Origin: Roseococcus pinisoli | GTDB taxonomy: Bacteria > Pseudomonadota > Alphaproteobacteria > Acetobacterales > Acetobacteraceae | Assembly: GCF_018413645.1 (NCBI RefSeq) | Contig: NZ_JAHCDA010000002.1 | Coordinates: 496,001 to 560,000, forward strand | Direction of reading: 5' to 3' | Length of the DNA stretch: 64,000 nucleotides | Part shown: one piece after another, positions 57,501 through 64,000 of the stretch | Layout: every line of letters begins with the position of its first letter | Position numbering within the stretch: position 1 is the stretch's first letter | Made by a program: the position numbers and the translations under genes | Notes under the pieces: model-generated | What the model was told of the DNA's origin: nothing | The model's input: the letters and a program-made list of their open reading frames with translations, nothing else | Database searches by the model: none

Positions 57501-59090
57501 GCTCTGCCGGAAATAGTGATGCAGCGCGCGGTACTGGCTGGAGAGCACGGCGAGCGGCGTGTCGTCGCCCATGCTGCCGATGGCCTCCTGCGCCTCCTCC
57601 ACCATGGGGTGCAGGATCTGCTCCAGCTCCTCGAGCGTGTAGCCCATGGCGAGCTGGGCGCGGCGCAGCCCCTCGCCCGTCAGGGCCTCCTGCTCTGCCG
57701 CGCGCGACTTCACGATGTCGTCGATGCGCGTCGTGCGGCCGACCCACTGGCCGAAGGGGTGGCGGGCGGAGAGCGTGTCCTTGAGCTCCGCGTCGCCGTA
57801 GAAGCGGCCCTCGTCGAGGTCGACGCCGATGCATTCGCCCGGGCCGACGCGGCCCTTCGCGGCGATCGCATCCTCGGCGATCTTCACCATGCCCGTCTCG
57901 GAGCCGACGAAGAGCAGGCCGGTATGCGTGACCGTGTAGCGCAGCGGGCGCAGGCCGTTGCGGTCGAGGCCGGCCACCACCCAGCGGCCGTCCGTCGCGC
58001 AGAGGCCGGCCGGGCCGTCCCAGGGCTCCATCACGGCGTTGCAATAGAGGAACAGGTCGTGATGCGCGGCCGGCATGGTCGCGTTGCTGCCGAGGGATTC
58101 GGGGATCAGCATGGCCTTGGCCATGGGCGCGTCGCGTCCACCGCGCACCATCAGCTCGAAGACATTGTCGAGGCAGGCGGTGTCGCTGTTGCCGGCCTGG
58201 ATGACGGGCTTGATCTCGTCGAGATGCGCATCGAGCAACGGATGGGACAGGCGCGTCTCATGCGCCTTCATCCAGTTCACGTTGCCGGAGAGCGTGTTGA
58301 TCTCGCCGTTATGCGCGATCATGCGGAAAGGCTGCGCCAGGCGCCAGGTCGGGAAGGTGTTGGTGCTGTAGCGCTGGTGGAAGATGGCGAAGCGCGAGAC
58401 GAATCGCGGATCCAGCAGGTCCGGATAGAATTCGGTCAGTGCCTCTGCCAGGAACATGCCCTTGTAGACGATGCTGCGGGCGGACAGGGAGCAGAGGTAG
58501 AGCTCCGGGATCTGCGCCGCGATGGCCTCCTTCTCGATGCGCCGGCGAATAACATAGAGGTCGCGCTCCATCGTCTCGCCGTCGCGCTGCTCCGGATCGT
58601 AGATCAGGATCTGCTCGATCTCGGGGCGGGTCGCATTGGCCTTCTCGCCGATCACCGAGACGTCGATCGGCACCTGGCGCCAGCCGTAGATGCCGTAGTT
58701 GCTCGCGAGGATCTCGGTCTCGACGATCTGGCGGCAGCGCTCCTGCGCGCCGAAATCGGTCTTCGGCAGGAAGACCTGGCCGACCGCGATGCGGCCGGGC
58801 CGCAGCTTGTCGCCGCCGTCCCGCACGGCCTGGGCGAAGAATTCCTGCGGGATCTCGAGGTTGATGCCCGCGCCGTCGCCGGTCTTGCCGTCGGCATCCA
58901 CGGCGCCGCGGTGCCAGACCGCCTTGAGCGCGTCGATGCCCGCCTCGACCACTGCGCGCGACGGCTTGCCGTCCAGCGCCGCGACGAGGCCGACGCCGCA
59001 GGCGTCATGCTCCATCGTGTCGATGCCGGCGCTCTCGAGGAGCGCCTTGTTGGCCTCATAGGCCTCGACGAATTGCTTGCCGCTTTCCAT
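54567..59090 (-). CDS. gltB: Glutamate synthase large subunit
   Basis: 1507 residues from ATG 59090, with GGAG eight bases upstream; an in-frame GTG at 59099 overlaps the gltD stop. GltB takes the amide of glutamine and adds it to 2-oxoglutarate. The N-terminal amidotransferase begins at the nucleophile Cys31 (HDACGVGLV) after a short propeptide. The central and FMN-binding synthase domains span about 430-1190, with the 3Fe-4S cysteines in CIMVRQCHANTCPVGVC near 1130. The last 270 residues form the beta-helix. All parts are intact. It is downstream of gltD, the order found in many alphaproteobacteria. Confidence 0.97.
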   Translation of the reverse strand: MESGKQFVEAYEANKALLESAGIDTMEHDACGVGLVAALDGKPSRAVVEAGIDALKAVWHRGAVDADGKTGDGAGINLEIPQEFFAQAVRDGGDKLRPGRIAVGQVFLPKTDFGAQERCRQIVETEILASNYGIYGWRQVPIDVSVIGEKANATRPEIEQILIYDPEQRDGETMERDLYVIRRRIEKEAIAAQIPELYLCSLSARSIVYKGMFLAEALTEFYPDLLDPRFVSRFAIFHQRYSTNTFPTWRLAQPFRMIAHNGEINTLSGNVNWMKAHETRLSHPLLDAHLDEIKPVIQAGNSDTACLDNVFELMVRGGRDAPMAKAMLIPESLGSNATMPAAHHDLFLYCNAVMEPWDGPAGLCATDGRWVVAGLDRNGLRPLRYTVTHTGLLFVGSETGMVKIAEDAIAAKGRVGPGECIGVDLDEGRFYGDAELKDTLSARHPFGQWVGRTTRIDDIVKSRAAEQEALTGEGLRRAQLAMGYTLEELEQILHPMVEEAQEAIGSMGDDTPLAVLSSQYRALHHYFRQSFSQVTNPPIDSLRETRVMSLKTRLGNLGNILDEDPTQCDMLMLDSPVLSTAQFAAMRDYMGDSVCEVDCTFDAAEGEAGLRKALARIRREAEDGVRSGCQHVILTDEALDRDRCDIPMILAVAAVHTHLVKTSLRTFTSLNVRCAECLDVHYFAVLVGAGATTVNAYLAEASIADRQRRGLFGDMTLDAAIARYKKAVDKGLLKVMSKMGISVISSYRGGMNFEAIGLSRALVAEFFPGIASRISGIGLAGLSRRILALHSRAFNTEVMTLPIGGLYKLRHRGEAHAFGGTLIHTLQKAVDTDSYQTFKRYTEAVRKQPPVALRDLLDFRMENVKPVPLEEVESITEIRKRLLAPGISLGALSPEAHETLSIAMNRIGARSDSGEGGEDPERAKPRPNGDNANSAVKQIASGRFGVTAEYLNNCREIEIKVAQGAKPGEGGQLPGFKVTALIAKLRHSTPGVTLISPPPHHDIYSIEDLAQLIYDLKQINPDATVCVKLVARSGIGTIAAGVAKAKADAILVSGHSGGTGASPVSSIKYVGLPWEMGLTETHQVLMLNRLRHRVKLRTDGGLKTGRDIVVAAMLGAEEFGIGTASLVAMGCIMVRQCHANTCPVGVCTQDEALREKFTGSPEKVITLFSFVAEEVREILASLGFRKIEEIIGRTDLLKQVSRGADDLDDLDLNQLLVKADAGPHKPYCTLEGRNEVPETLDADMIRDAAPLFDRGEKIQLAYNIRNTHRAIGTKVSSRIVRQYGMTGLQEGHLTVRLRGSAGQSLGAFGVKGLKLEVYGDSNDYVGKGLSGATIVVRPAPSSGLVWNENSIIGNTCLYGATAGALFAAGRAGERFAVRNSGAITVVEGVGTNACEYMTGGTVVILGEVGDNFGAGFTGGAAFVYDPARTFEVRVNPETLQWQRLASAHWEGELRALIQRHVTETGSRHAARILNDWDTEREAFWHVVPKEYAKYLARPMTEVAAAAE

Positions 59091-59095
59091 GGGGA

Positions 59096-60532
59096 TCACT
59101 CCGCCGCCTGGGCCAGCTGGGCCTTGGACTTGATATAGGTCTCGATCTGCTCCGCTGCATCGCGCCCGTCCCGGATGCCCCAGACGACGAGCGAGGCGCC
59201 GCGCACGATGTCACCGCCGGCGAAGACGCCCGGCAGGTCGGTCATGAAGGTCCGATGATGGACCTTCAGCGTACCCCAGCGCGAAACCGGCAGTTCCGGC
59301 TCGCCGAAGGCTCGCGGCAGATCCTCGGGATCGAAGCCGAGCGCCTTGATGACCAGGCTCGCGGGCTCGACGAAATGGCTACCCTCGATGGGCGCGACCT
59401 GCTGGCGGCCGGTGGCGTCCGGCAGGCCGAGATGCATCTTCACGGTCCGCACGCCGGTGACTTCCTCGCCGCCGAGGAAGGCCTCGGGCGCGGAAAGCCA
59501 GAGGAAGCGCACGCCCTCCTCCTCGGCATTGTGCACCTCGCGCATGGAGCCGGGCATGTTCGCCCGGTCACGGCGGTAGAGGCAGGTGACGGACTTGGCA
59601 CCCTGTCGGACCGCCGTGCGCACGCAATCCATGGCCGTGTCGCCGCCGCCGATGACCACGACCTCGCGGTCGGCCGCGTCCAGCGCGCCGCCGTCGAATT
59701 CCGGCACGGCATCGCCCAGGCCCTTGCGGTTCGAGGCGGTGAGATAGTCGAGCGCGGGCACGACGCCACGCAGCTCCGCGCCCGGAAGATCGATGTCGCG
59801 GGCCTTGTAGACGCCGGTCGCGATGAAGACGGCGTCATGGCGGGCGCGCAGTTCGGCGAGGCTCACATCCTGGCCGACCGCGACGTTGAGGTGGAACTGG
59901 ATGCCGCCGGCCGCGTACTGCTCCCAGCGGCGCAGCACGATCTCCTTCTCCAGCTTGAAGTTGGGGATGCCGTAGATCATCAGGCCGCCGACCCGGTCGT
60001 AGCGGTCGTAGACATGGACCTGGAAGCCGCGCACGCGCAGCCGTTCGGCCGCCGCGAGGCCGGCCGGGCCGGCGCCGATGATGCCGACGCTATAGGGCAG
60101 CTCCCGCGTCGGCGTGGGGGGCTTCACCCAGCCCTGCTCCCACGCCGTATCGACGATGAAGCGCTCCACCGAGCCGATGGTGACGCTCTCGAAGCCCTTC
60201 TCGATGACGCAATTGCCTTCGCAGAGACGGTCCTGCGGGCAGACGCGGCCGCAGATCTCCGGGAAGGTGTTGGTGGCGGCGGCGACCTCATAGGCCTCCT
60301 CCATCCGCCCCTCGGCGGTGAGCTTCAGCCAGTCGGGGATGTTGTTGTTGAGCGGGCAATGCACCTGGCAGAAGGGCACGCCGCACTGGCTGCAGCGGCT
60401 GGCCTGCTCGGAGGCCTTGGCCGGCTCGAAGCGGGCATAGATTTCGTCGAAATCCTCGCGTCGCCGGGAAGCGGATCGCTTCTCCGGCGTCTGCTGCTGA
60501 AGGCGGACGAATTGCAACATGCGTTCAGCCAT
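59096..60532 (-). CDS. gltD: Glutamate synthase small subunit
   Basis: 478 residues from ATG 60532 (GAGGTG six bases upstream). GltD brings electrons from NADPH through FAD and 4Fe-4S clusters to GltB. The N-terminal cluster cysteines are RCSQCGVPFCQVHCPLNNN near residue 46 and ICGRVCPQDRLCEGNC near 90. The FAD-binding motif is GIIGAGPAGLAAAERL near 150 and the NADPH motif VVIGGGDTAMDCVRTAV near 290. It ends 5 bases before the gltB ATG, and the two form one operon. The upstream region (60533-60700) should hold the promoter; it is AT-rich near 60640-60700. Confidence 0.96.
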   Translation of the reverse strand: MAERMLQFVRLQQQTPEKRSASRRREDFDEIYARFEPAKASEQASRCSQCGVPFCQVHCPLNNNIPDWLKLTAEGRMEEAYEVAAATNTFPEICGRVCPQDRLCEGNCVIEKGFESVTIGSVERFIVDTAWEQGWVKPPTPTRELPYSVGIIGAGPAGLAAAERLRVRGFQVHVYDRYDRVGGLMIYGIPNFKLEKEIVLRRWEQYAAGGIQFHLNVAVGQDVSLAELRARHDAVFIATGVYKARDIDLPGAELRGVVPALDYLTASNRKGLGDAVPEFDGGALDAADREVVVIGGGDTAMDCVRTAVRQGAKSVTCLYRRDRANMPGSMREVHNAEEEGVRFLWLSAPEAFLGGEEVTGVRTVKMHLGLPDATGRQQVAPIEGSHFVEPASLVIKALGFDPEDLPRAFGEPELPVSRWGTLKVHHRTFMTDLPGVFAGGDIVRGASLVVWGIRDGRDAAEQIETYIKSKAQLAQAAE

Positions 60533-60700
60533 GAGGGCACCTCGACAGTTCGACAGCCTCCGCGAGGCGTCGCTGAACTGCACCTAACGGAGGTTTTCGG
60601 CCTCCGCCAGCCCAAAAACGGCATTAATGACAGTTTTGCTGACCTATATTTTCATCTTTCGCTTCTAGTTGAGAGTCGTTCGCGACTTCGTGTGAAAATT

Positions 60701-60719
60701 AAGGTCCGTATTGGACCTT
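60701..60719 (-). terminator. Rho-independent terminator of the NDUFA9-like gene
   Basis: AAGGTCC and GGACCTT pair perfectly around five bases directly at the stop codon of the NDUFA9-like gene. On the minus strand the stem is followed by AATTTT, giving a T-rich tail. This is one of the clearest intrinsic terminators in the window and isolates gltD from the upstream gene. Confidence 0.65.
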
Positions 60720-61651
60720 CACATCGCCGGGCGCACCCGACGCGACCCGCCCGGCTTGAAGTGAGCCAGGTAGAAGGGCACCAGCGCCTCCACCGCCGAA
60801 GGCGCGATTCCGAGGTCCTTCAGCGTCAGCGCATCCGGCGACACGACGTTGTCGCGTCCCAGCAGCCGGAGCTGGTCGCGCGTCAGCGGCGGATTGGGTA
60901 GGAACTCGCCGATCCGCGCCTGGATCGCCGCCACGCAGGAGGGGATGTTCACCAGGCGCCGATTGCGCCCCGTCTCCTTCGCGACGAAGGCCATCAGTTC
61001 GCGGAAGGTCCAGACCTTGGGCCCGCCGAGCTCGTAGACCTTCCCTTCCGTCGAGGGATCGGCCAGCGCGGCCATCACCGCATCCGCGACGTCGCCCACG
61101 AAGACCGGCTGGAACTTCGTCGTGCCGTGGATCACCGGCATGAAGGGCAGGACCATCGACAGCTGGGCGAAGCGGTTGAAGAAGTGATCGGCCTCGCCGA
61201 AGACGACGGAAGGCCGCAGGATCGTGGCCCCGGGATAGGCCGCCAGCAGCTCGGCCTCGCCTTCGGCCTTGCTGCGCGCATAGGCGCTGGCGCTCGAGGC
61301 ATCGGCGCCGATCGCGGAGAGATGCACCAGTCGTTCGACGCCGGCTGCGGCCGCGAGGCGACCGATGCGGCCCGGCGCCGCCGCCTGAACCGCCGCGAAG
61401 TCACCATGCAGGAGGCCGACGCAGTTCACGACGATCGACGCGCCTTCGACGGCACGGGCCACGGCGGCCTCATCCGTCACATCCGCGGCCAGCCCCGCGA
61501 TCTGGCCCACCCGGCCCATCGTGTGCATGCCCTGCGCGCCCATGGGGTCGCGCGTCGCGACGCGCACCACGTAGTCCTCGCGGGCCAGCCTCTGCACCAC
61601 CTGGCGGCCGATGAAGCCATTGCCGCCGAACACCGTCGCCACCTTGCGCAT
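60719..61651 (-). CDS. Complex I NDUFA9-family NAD(P)-binding protein
   Basis: 310 residues from ATG 61651 (GGAGGG nine bases upstream; GTG 61654 adds one). This atypical short-chain dehydrogenase binds NAD(P) at TVFGGNGFIGRQVVQRL near residue 7-23. Further family blocks: VVNCVGLLHG near 75, VHLSAIGADASSASAYARSK near 110-130 (Tyr-x-x-x-Lys), FQPVFVGDVADAVMAAL near 180 and VYELGGPKVWTFRELM near 205. NDUFA9 is an accessory subunit of mitochondrial complex I, and alphaproteobacteria have homologues of unproven function. It is a single gene with its own terminator. Confidence 0.85.
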   Translation of the reverse strand: MRKVATVFGGNGFIGRQVVQRLAREDYVVRVATRDPMGAQGMHTMGRVGQIAGLAADVTDEAAVARAVEGASIVVNCVGLLHGDFAAVQAAAPGRIGRLAAAAGVERLVHLSAIGADASSASAYARSKAEGEAELLAAYPGATILRPSVVFGEADHFFNRFAQLSMVLPFMPVIHGTTKFQPVFVGDVADAVMAALADPSTEGKVYELGGPKVWTFRELMAFVAKETGRNRRLVNIPSCVAAIQARIGEFLPNPPLTRDQLRLLGRDNVVSPDALTLKDLGIAPSAVEALVPFYLAHFKPGGSRRVRPAM

Positions 61652-61792
61652 CACAAAAGTCCCTCCGTCCGCCGGATGACATACGTGGCCGGCGGTGCCC
61701 CGCCAAGCGCCTGAAATAAAACCTTGCTACCCCCGGGTTGACGACCCGCCGAGGCACCGGTAATTCCCCACTCACTTCGCCGCTAGTGATTG

Positions 61793-61877
61793 CCCAGGTG
61801 GTGGAATGGTAGACGCGCTGGCTTCAGGTGCCAGTGACCGCAAGGTCGTGGAGGTTCGAGTCCTCTCCTGGGCACCA
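61793..61877 (+). tRNA. tRNA-Leu (anticodon CAG)
   Basis: 85 bases including the encoded CCA. Acceptor arms GCCCAGG and CCTGGGC pair. The anticodon loop TTCAGGT on a CTGGC/GCCAG stem gives anticodon CAG, reading CUG leucine codons, the commonest Leu codon in high-GC genomes. The long variable arm (TGACCGCAAGGTCG) and T arm with GGTTCGAGTCC fit a class II tRNA. Confidence 0.96.
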
Positions 61878-62206
61878 TCTGCTTGATCGCAGATGGTACA
61901 GTAAAAAGAGAGAGGCGATTTTCTCAGATCCGAATTTATCTTGAGAAGATGCCTGCCCGGCGGCGGGATAGCCGCGTACGCCCCCTCCCCTTCAGATGCA
62001 GCCTATTGCCGTCAGCGGCTTGCAGCGACCCATGTCGGCCGATTCGAACTCACGGCGTGCCGCATGAGTTCGGGGACGCGGGGCCGAAATCGCACCTGCC
62101 TGCATTCACGACTCGCGGGCTGCGCATATTTGCCTGCCGCCGGGCCATTGCCCGGCTCCCCCTAAATCCATCCCGCGGCCGAGGCCTTATGTCACGGCGT
62201 GCGAAG
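61878..62206. other. Intergenic stretch with hairpins after tRNA-Leu
   Basis: About 330 bases without a convincing gene. It contains a folded element at 62045-62072 (arms CGAACTCA and TGAGTTCG around an inner CGGC/GCCG stem) and a GCCGGGC-CATT-GCCCGGC hairpin at 62139-62156, which lies past the stop of the minus-strand cupin gene and may be its terminator. Short frames here encode Arg/Cys-rich peptides without any family pattern. Confidence 0.5.
62139..62156 (-). terminator. Hairpin past the cupin gene
   Basis: GCCGGGC and GCCCGGC pair perfectly around CATT, about 50 bases downstream of the cupin stop on the minus strand. No T tract follows, so this is only a probable terminator. Confidence 0.4.
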
Positions 62207-62704
62207 TCAGTTCACCACACGGCGCCATAGCCGCGTGGCGCGGCTCGGCTGATGGATCGTCCAGGATTTGCGTACGTATTGCGGCACGGTCCAGGTCGCG
62301 TTGGTGCCGGCACGGAAGAACACGGTGTCGCCCGGGCGTGCGGTGAAGGTGCTGCCCATGTAGTCCAGCGTGACCTCGCCCTCGTGGATATAGATGGCTT
62401 CGTCCACGGCGAAGCGCCAATTGAACGTGGAGGGACCGTGCGCGGCGAAGATGCCCGACTGCACGCTGCCATTGGCCGTCGTCGAATAAGCGACGGCCTC
62501 AAATCGCGGGTCGCCGCTCATCACGGTGGCTGGCGCCGCCAGGTCTCGCACCAGCGGCCGCGCCACTGCCTCTGTGGAGGCTGCGGGCATATGCGCGACG
62601 TAATGCCAGGCCGATGCGGCGTGCCCCGCGACCCAAGCGGTTGCCAACCCCGCCGCGAACGCAGCCACCGCCACAGTCTTTATGCCGAATTTACCTGCTG
62701 CCAA
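62207..62704 (-). CDS. Membrane-anchored or exported cupin-domain protein
   Basis: 165 residues. The N-terminus (GKFGIKTVAVAAFAAGLATA, then WVAGHAASA) is a signal peptide or membrane anchor. A single cupin domain of the ureidoglycine-aminohydrolase-like type (DUF861 group) follows: FNWRFAVDEAIYIHEGEVTL near residue 93 to 112, then FTARPGDTVFFRAGTNATW near 120. The classic His-His-Glu metal set is reduced to Glu/His in DEAIYIHEGEV, so metal binding is uncertain. An exported cupin of this kind may sense or bind a small ligand. It is flanked by long non-coding stretches on both sides. Confidence 0.72.
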   Translation of the reverse strand: MAAGKFGIKTVAVAAFAAGLATAWVAGHAASAWHYVAHMPAASTEAVARPLVRDLAAPATVMSGDPRFEAVAYSTTANGSVQSGIFAAHGPSTFNWRFAVDEAIYIHEGEVTLDYMGSTFTARPGDTVFFRAGTNATWTVPQYVRKSWTIHQPSRATRLWRRVVN

Positions 62705-63230
62705 CGCGCCTCTCCCTAAATGATGCTGTGGTTCGCCCCCCCCCTACGGACACCGCGCGAACAACGCCGTCGCGCTGCCGCCGATAATCACCCCCGCGCC
62801 TATGCTGGCCACAATGATTGCCGCGCCACGTCGTCAAGGAACGAGGAAGACGATGGCAGGACATTCGAAATGTACCGGAACTGCAGACCAGAACCTGGTC
62901 TGCTTGGCGCTGGGATCATGAGAAGAACAAATCAGCGAATCTGTGTAGCTGACCTCAAACATCACGATCAAGATCGCAGGCAAAGTCCTTCTCCGTCACG
63001 ATCAACAGCTGCATGTGGACCTGAACGTCGCAGATACGGATTGAATGGGGGGTGGATTTGTCGCGCCACCGCGAGGCGGAGAATTACGATGGTCGCCCTT
63101 CCAAGGAGGCTTTTATCGAGGGAGCTGCAGCAATCTTGGAATTGATTTCCTGAAGTTGGCCTCGTAAGCACCTGAAAATGCTATCCCGCCTTTCCTGGGC
63201 ACCATTCTCTAAACGGTCGAGGTTCCCGAC
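62705..63230. other. Long stretch without a recognisable gene
   Basis: About 525 bases between the cupin gene and the RNase D gene. The base composition (more A and T near 62930-63000) and stop pattern look non-coding; a plus-strand frame at 62720-63145 is open but shows no protein pattern. A perfect inverted repeat GCAGACCA/TGGTCTGC with a five-base loop lies at 62883-62903. The promoter of the RNase D gene must be at the right end. Confidence 0.45.
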
Positions 63231-63869
63231 ATGGCGAAGACCCTGTTCACCCCCTCCGGGGCCATCCACCTGCATGTCCAGGATCTCCCCCCGGATGTGA
63301 GCCTCGGCCCGGTCGTGGCCGTCGATACCGAGACGATGGGCCTGGACCCTCGCCGCGACCGCCTCTGCCTGGTCCAGCTCTCCTCGGGCGATGGCGTGGC
63401 GCATCTCGTCCAGATCGTCCCCGGCGGCGGGCCTTCGCCCAACCTCAAGGCACTGCTTGAGGATTCGGAGGTGGTGAAGCTCTTCCACTTCGCCCGGTTC
63501 GACGTCGCCGCCCTGTACCGCGGAATCGGCGCGACTGTGGCACCCGTCCGCTGCACCAAGATCGCCTCCAAGCTGGTCCGCACCTATACGGACCGGCACG
63601 GGCTCAAGGATCTCTGCCGGGACCTGCTCGGCGTCGACATCAGCAAGCAGCAGCAGACCAGCGATTGGGGCGCGCCGAACCTCACGCCCGAGCAATGCGC
63701 CTATGCCGCCAGCGATGTCCTGCATCTCCACGCCCTCTGGGCGCGGCTGGAGGGGCTGCTGCAGCGCGAGGGGCGGCTCGAACTGGCAGAGGATTGCTTC
63801 CGCTTCCTGCCGGCGCGCGGGAAGCTGGATCTGATGGGCTACGTCGACCCCGATATCTTCTCCCACTGA
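63231..63869 (+). CDS. Ribonuclease D-like 3'-5' exonuclease, short form without HRDC domain
   Basis: 212 residues, only the DEDD exonuclease domain; classical RNase D is about 370 residues with C-terminal HRDC domains. Exo I is VAVDTETMGLDP near residue 30 (Asp32, Glu34), Exo II FHFARFDVAALY near 87 and Exo III YAASDVLHLHALW near 163, which gives the four acidic residues and Tyr. Such short forms are widespread in alphaproteobacteria and probably process tRNA or other RNA 3' ends. A GC hairpin (63882-63896) follows the stop. Confidence 0.9.
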   Translation: MAKTLFTPSGAIHLHVQDLPPDVSLGPVVAVDTETMGLDPRRDRLCLVQLSSGDGVAHLVQIVPGGGPSPNLKALLEDSEVVKLFHFARFDVAALYRGIGATVAPVRCTKIASKLVRTYTDRHGLKDLCRDLLGVDISKQQQTSDWGAPNLTPEQCAYAASDVLHLHALWARLEGLLQREGRLELAEDCFRFLPARGKLDLMGYVDPDIFSH

Positions 63870-63881
63870 AAACGCGCTGCG

Positions 63882-63896
63882 CGGGGCCGCGCCCCG
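63882..63896. terminator. Hairpin between RNase D gene and the convergent partial gene
   Basis: CGGGGC and GCCCCG pair around CGC, 12 bases after the RNase D stop and two bases from the stop of the minus-strand gene, so it may serve both directions. The T tract is missing. Confidence 0.45.
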
Positions 63897-63897
63897 T

Positions 63898-64000
63898 TCA
63901 CATCGCCTTCACCGCGAACCGGACCTTATTCTCCTCCGAGACGTTGATCATGCTTTCCTCGCCGTACCTGGTCTGAAGCTGCTTATGGCCGCCATTGGCC
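63898..64000 (-). CDS. C-terminal end of an unidentified protein (cut by window edge)
   Basis: The minus strand reads an open frame to TGA at 63898-63900 with the sequence ANGGHKQLQTRYGEES, then MINVSEENKVRFAVKAM. About 33 residues are visible. The codon use is that of a real gene and the stop is followed by a hairpin, so it is probably a true C-terminus. The family cannot be recognised from this fragment. Confidence 0.5.
   Translation of the reverse strand, partial: ANGGHKQLQTRYGEESMINVSEENKVRFAVKAM

Noticed and set aside
54450-59138. A 1562-codon open frame on the plus strand opposite gltB
   Set aside because: It mirrors the conserved gltB gene codon for codon, is rich in Arg/Asp/His repeats typical of antisense GC-rich frames, and has no domain pattern.
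62720-63145. A 141-codon plus-strand frame before RNase D
   Set aside because: Its composition (many Arg, Pro, Asn and Cys without pattern) and AT content do not match coding DNA of this genome, and no ribosome site is seen.
1-64000. CRISPR array or prophage
   Set aside because: No regularly spaced short repeats and no phage structural, integrase or lysis genes were found.

Overview
The window is high-GC DNA, densely packed, with short or overlapping gene junctions and frequent GTG/TTG starts. The gene set suggests an alphaproteobacterium of the Rhodospirillales, most likely Acetobacteraceae (Roseomonas-like): several Bug-type solute receptors, a MidA methyltransferase, a complex I NDUFA9-like protein, an MltB-RlpA-DacC-tmk-holB-metG-TatD run and gltD-gltB. 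The taxonomic call is an inference from content and style, not from a search.

Layout. 1-5.0 kb: a minus-strand cluster for envelope functions (lgt, MidA-type methyltransferase, pgeF, a lipoprotein cut by the window edge) and mepA-hldE. 5.0-7.5 kb: an exported protein of unknown function and a PiuC-type hydroxylase, divergent around a Fur-like palindrome, then a DUF2236 protein. 7.5-11.5 kb: an operon for CoA-dependent breakdown of an organic acid (CitE-type lyase, class III CoA transferase, MaoC-type hydratase, Bug receptor). 11.6-19.2 kb: a CMD-family protein, a TPR/GT41 O-GlcNAc-transferase-like protein, a second Bug receptor, and two MFS transporters with a LysR regulator between them; one MFS gene has a SoxR/MerR-like palindrome upstream and the LysR-MFS interval holds a perfect palindrome.

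19.7-36.4 kb is the accessory part: a 1324-bp IS3-family element (IS2-like) with a frameshifted orfA, then an eight-gene BREX phage-defence operon (brxE-like, brxA, brxB, brxC, pglX in two pieces, pglZ, brxL), ending close to a tRNA-Ser gene whose 3' end faces the island. The order is a type 1 BREX ending in brxL, with an added brxE-like first gene of the kind known from type 6. PglX is split at the boundary between the methyltransferase domain and the C-terminal half, and the second half has its own Shine-Dalgarno sequence. This is the most interesting locus in the window.

36.4-64 kb returns to core genome: MmgE/PrpD; a long cell-wall and replication operon (mltB, rlpA, dacC, tmk, holB, metG, tatD, an MBL-fold hydrolase) followed by mazG; pirin, Nudix and a third Bug receptor; DUF1028; DUF6481; a FAD dehydrogenase; an HpnL-like membrane protein; a GST; gltB/gltD; an NDUFA9-like reductase; tRNA-Leu(CAG); a cupin; a short RNase D; and the C-terminus of a further gene at the right edge. 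No rRNA or CRISPR array was seen.
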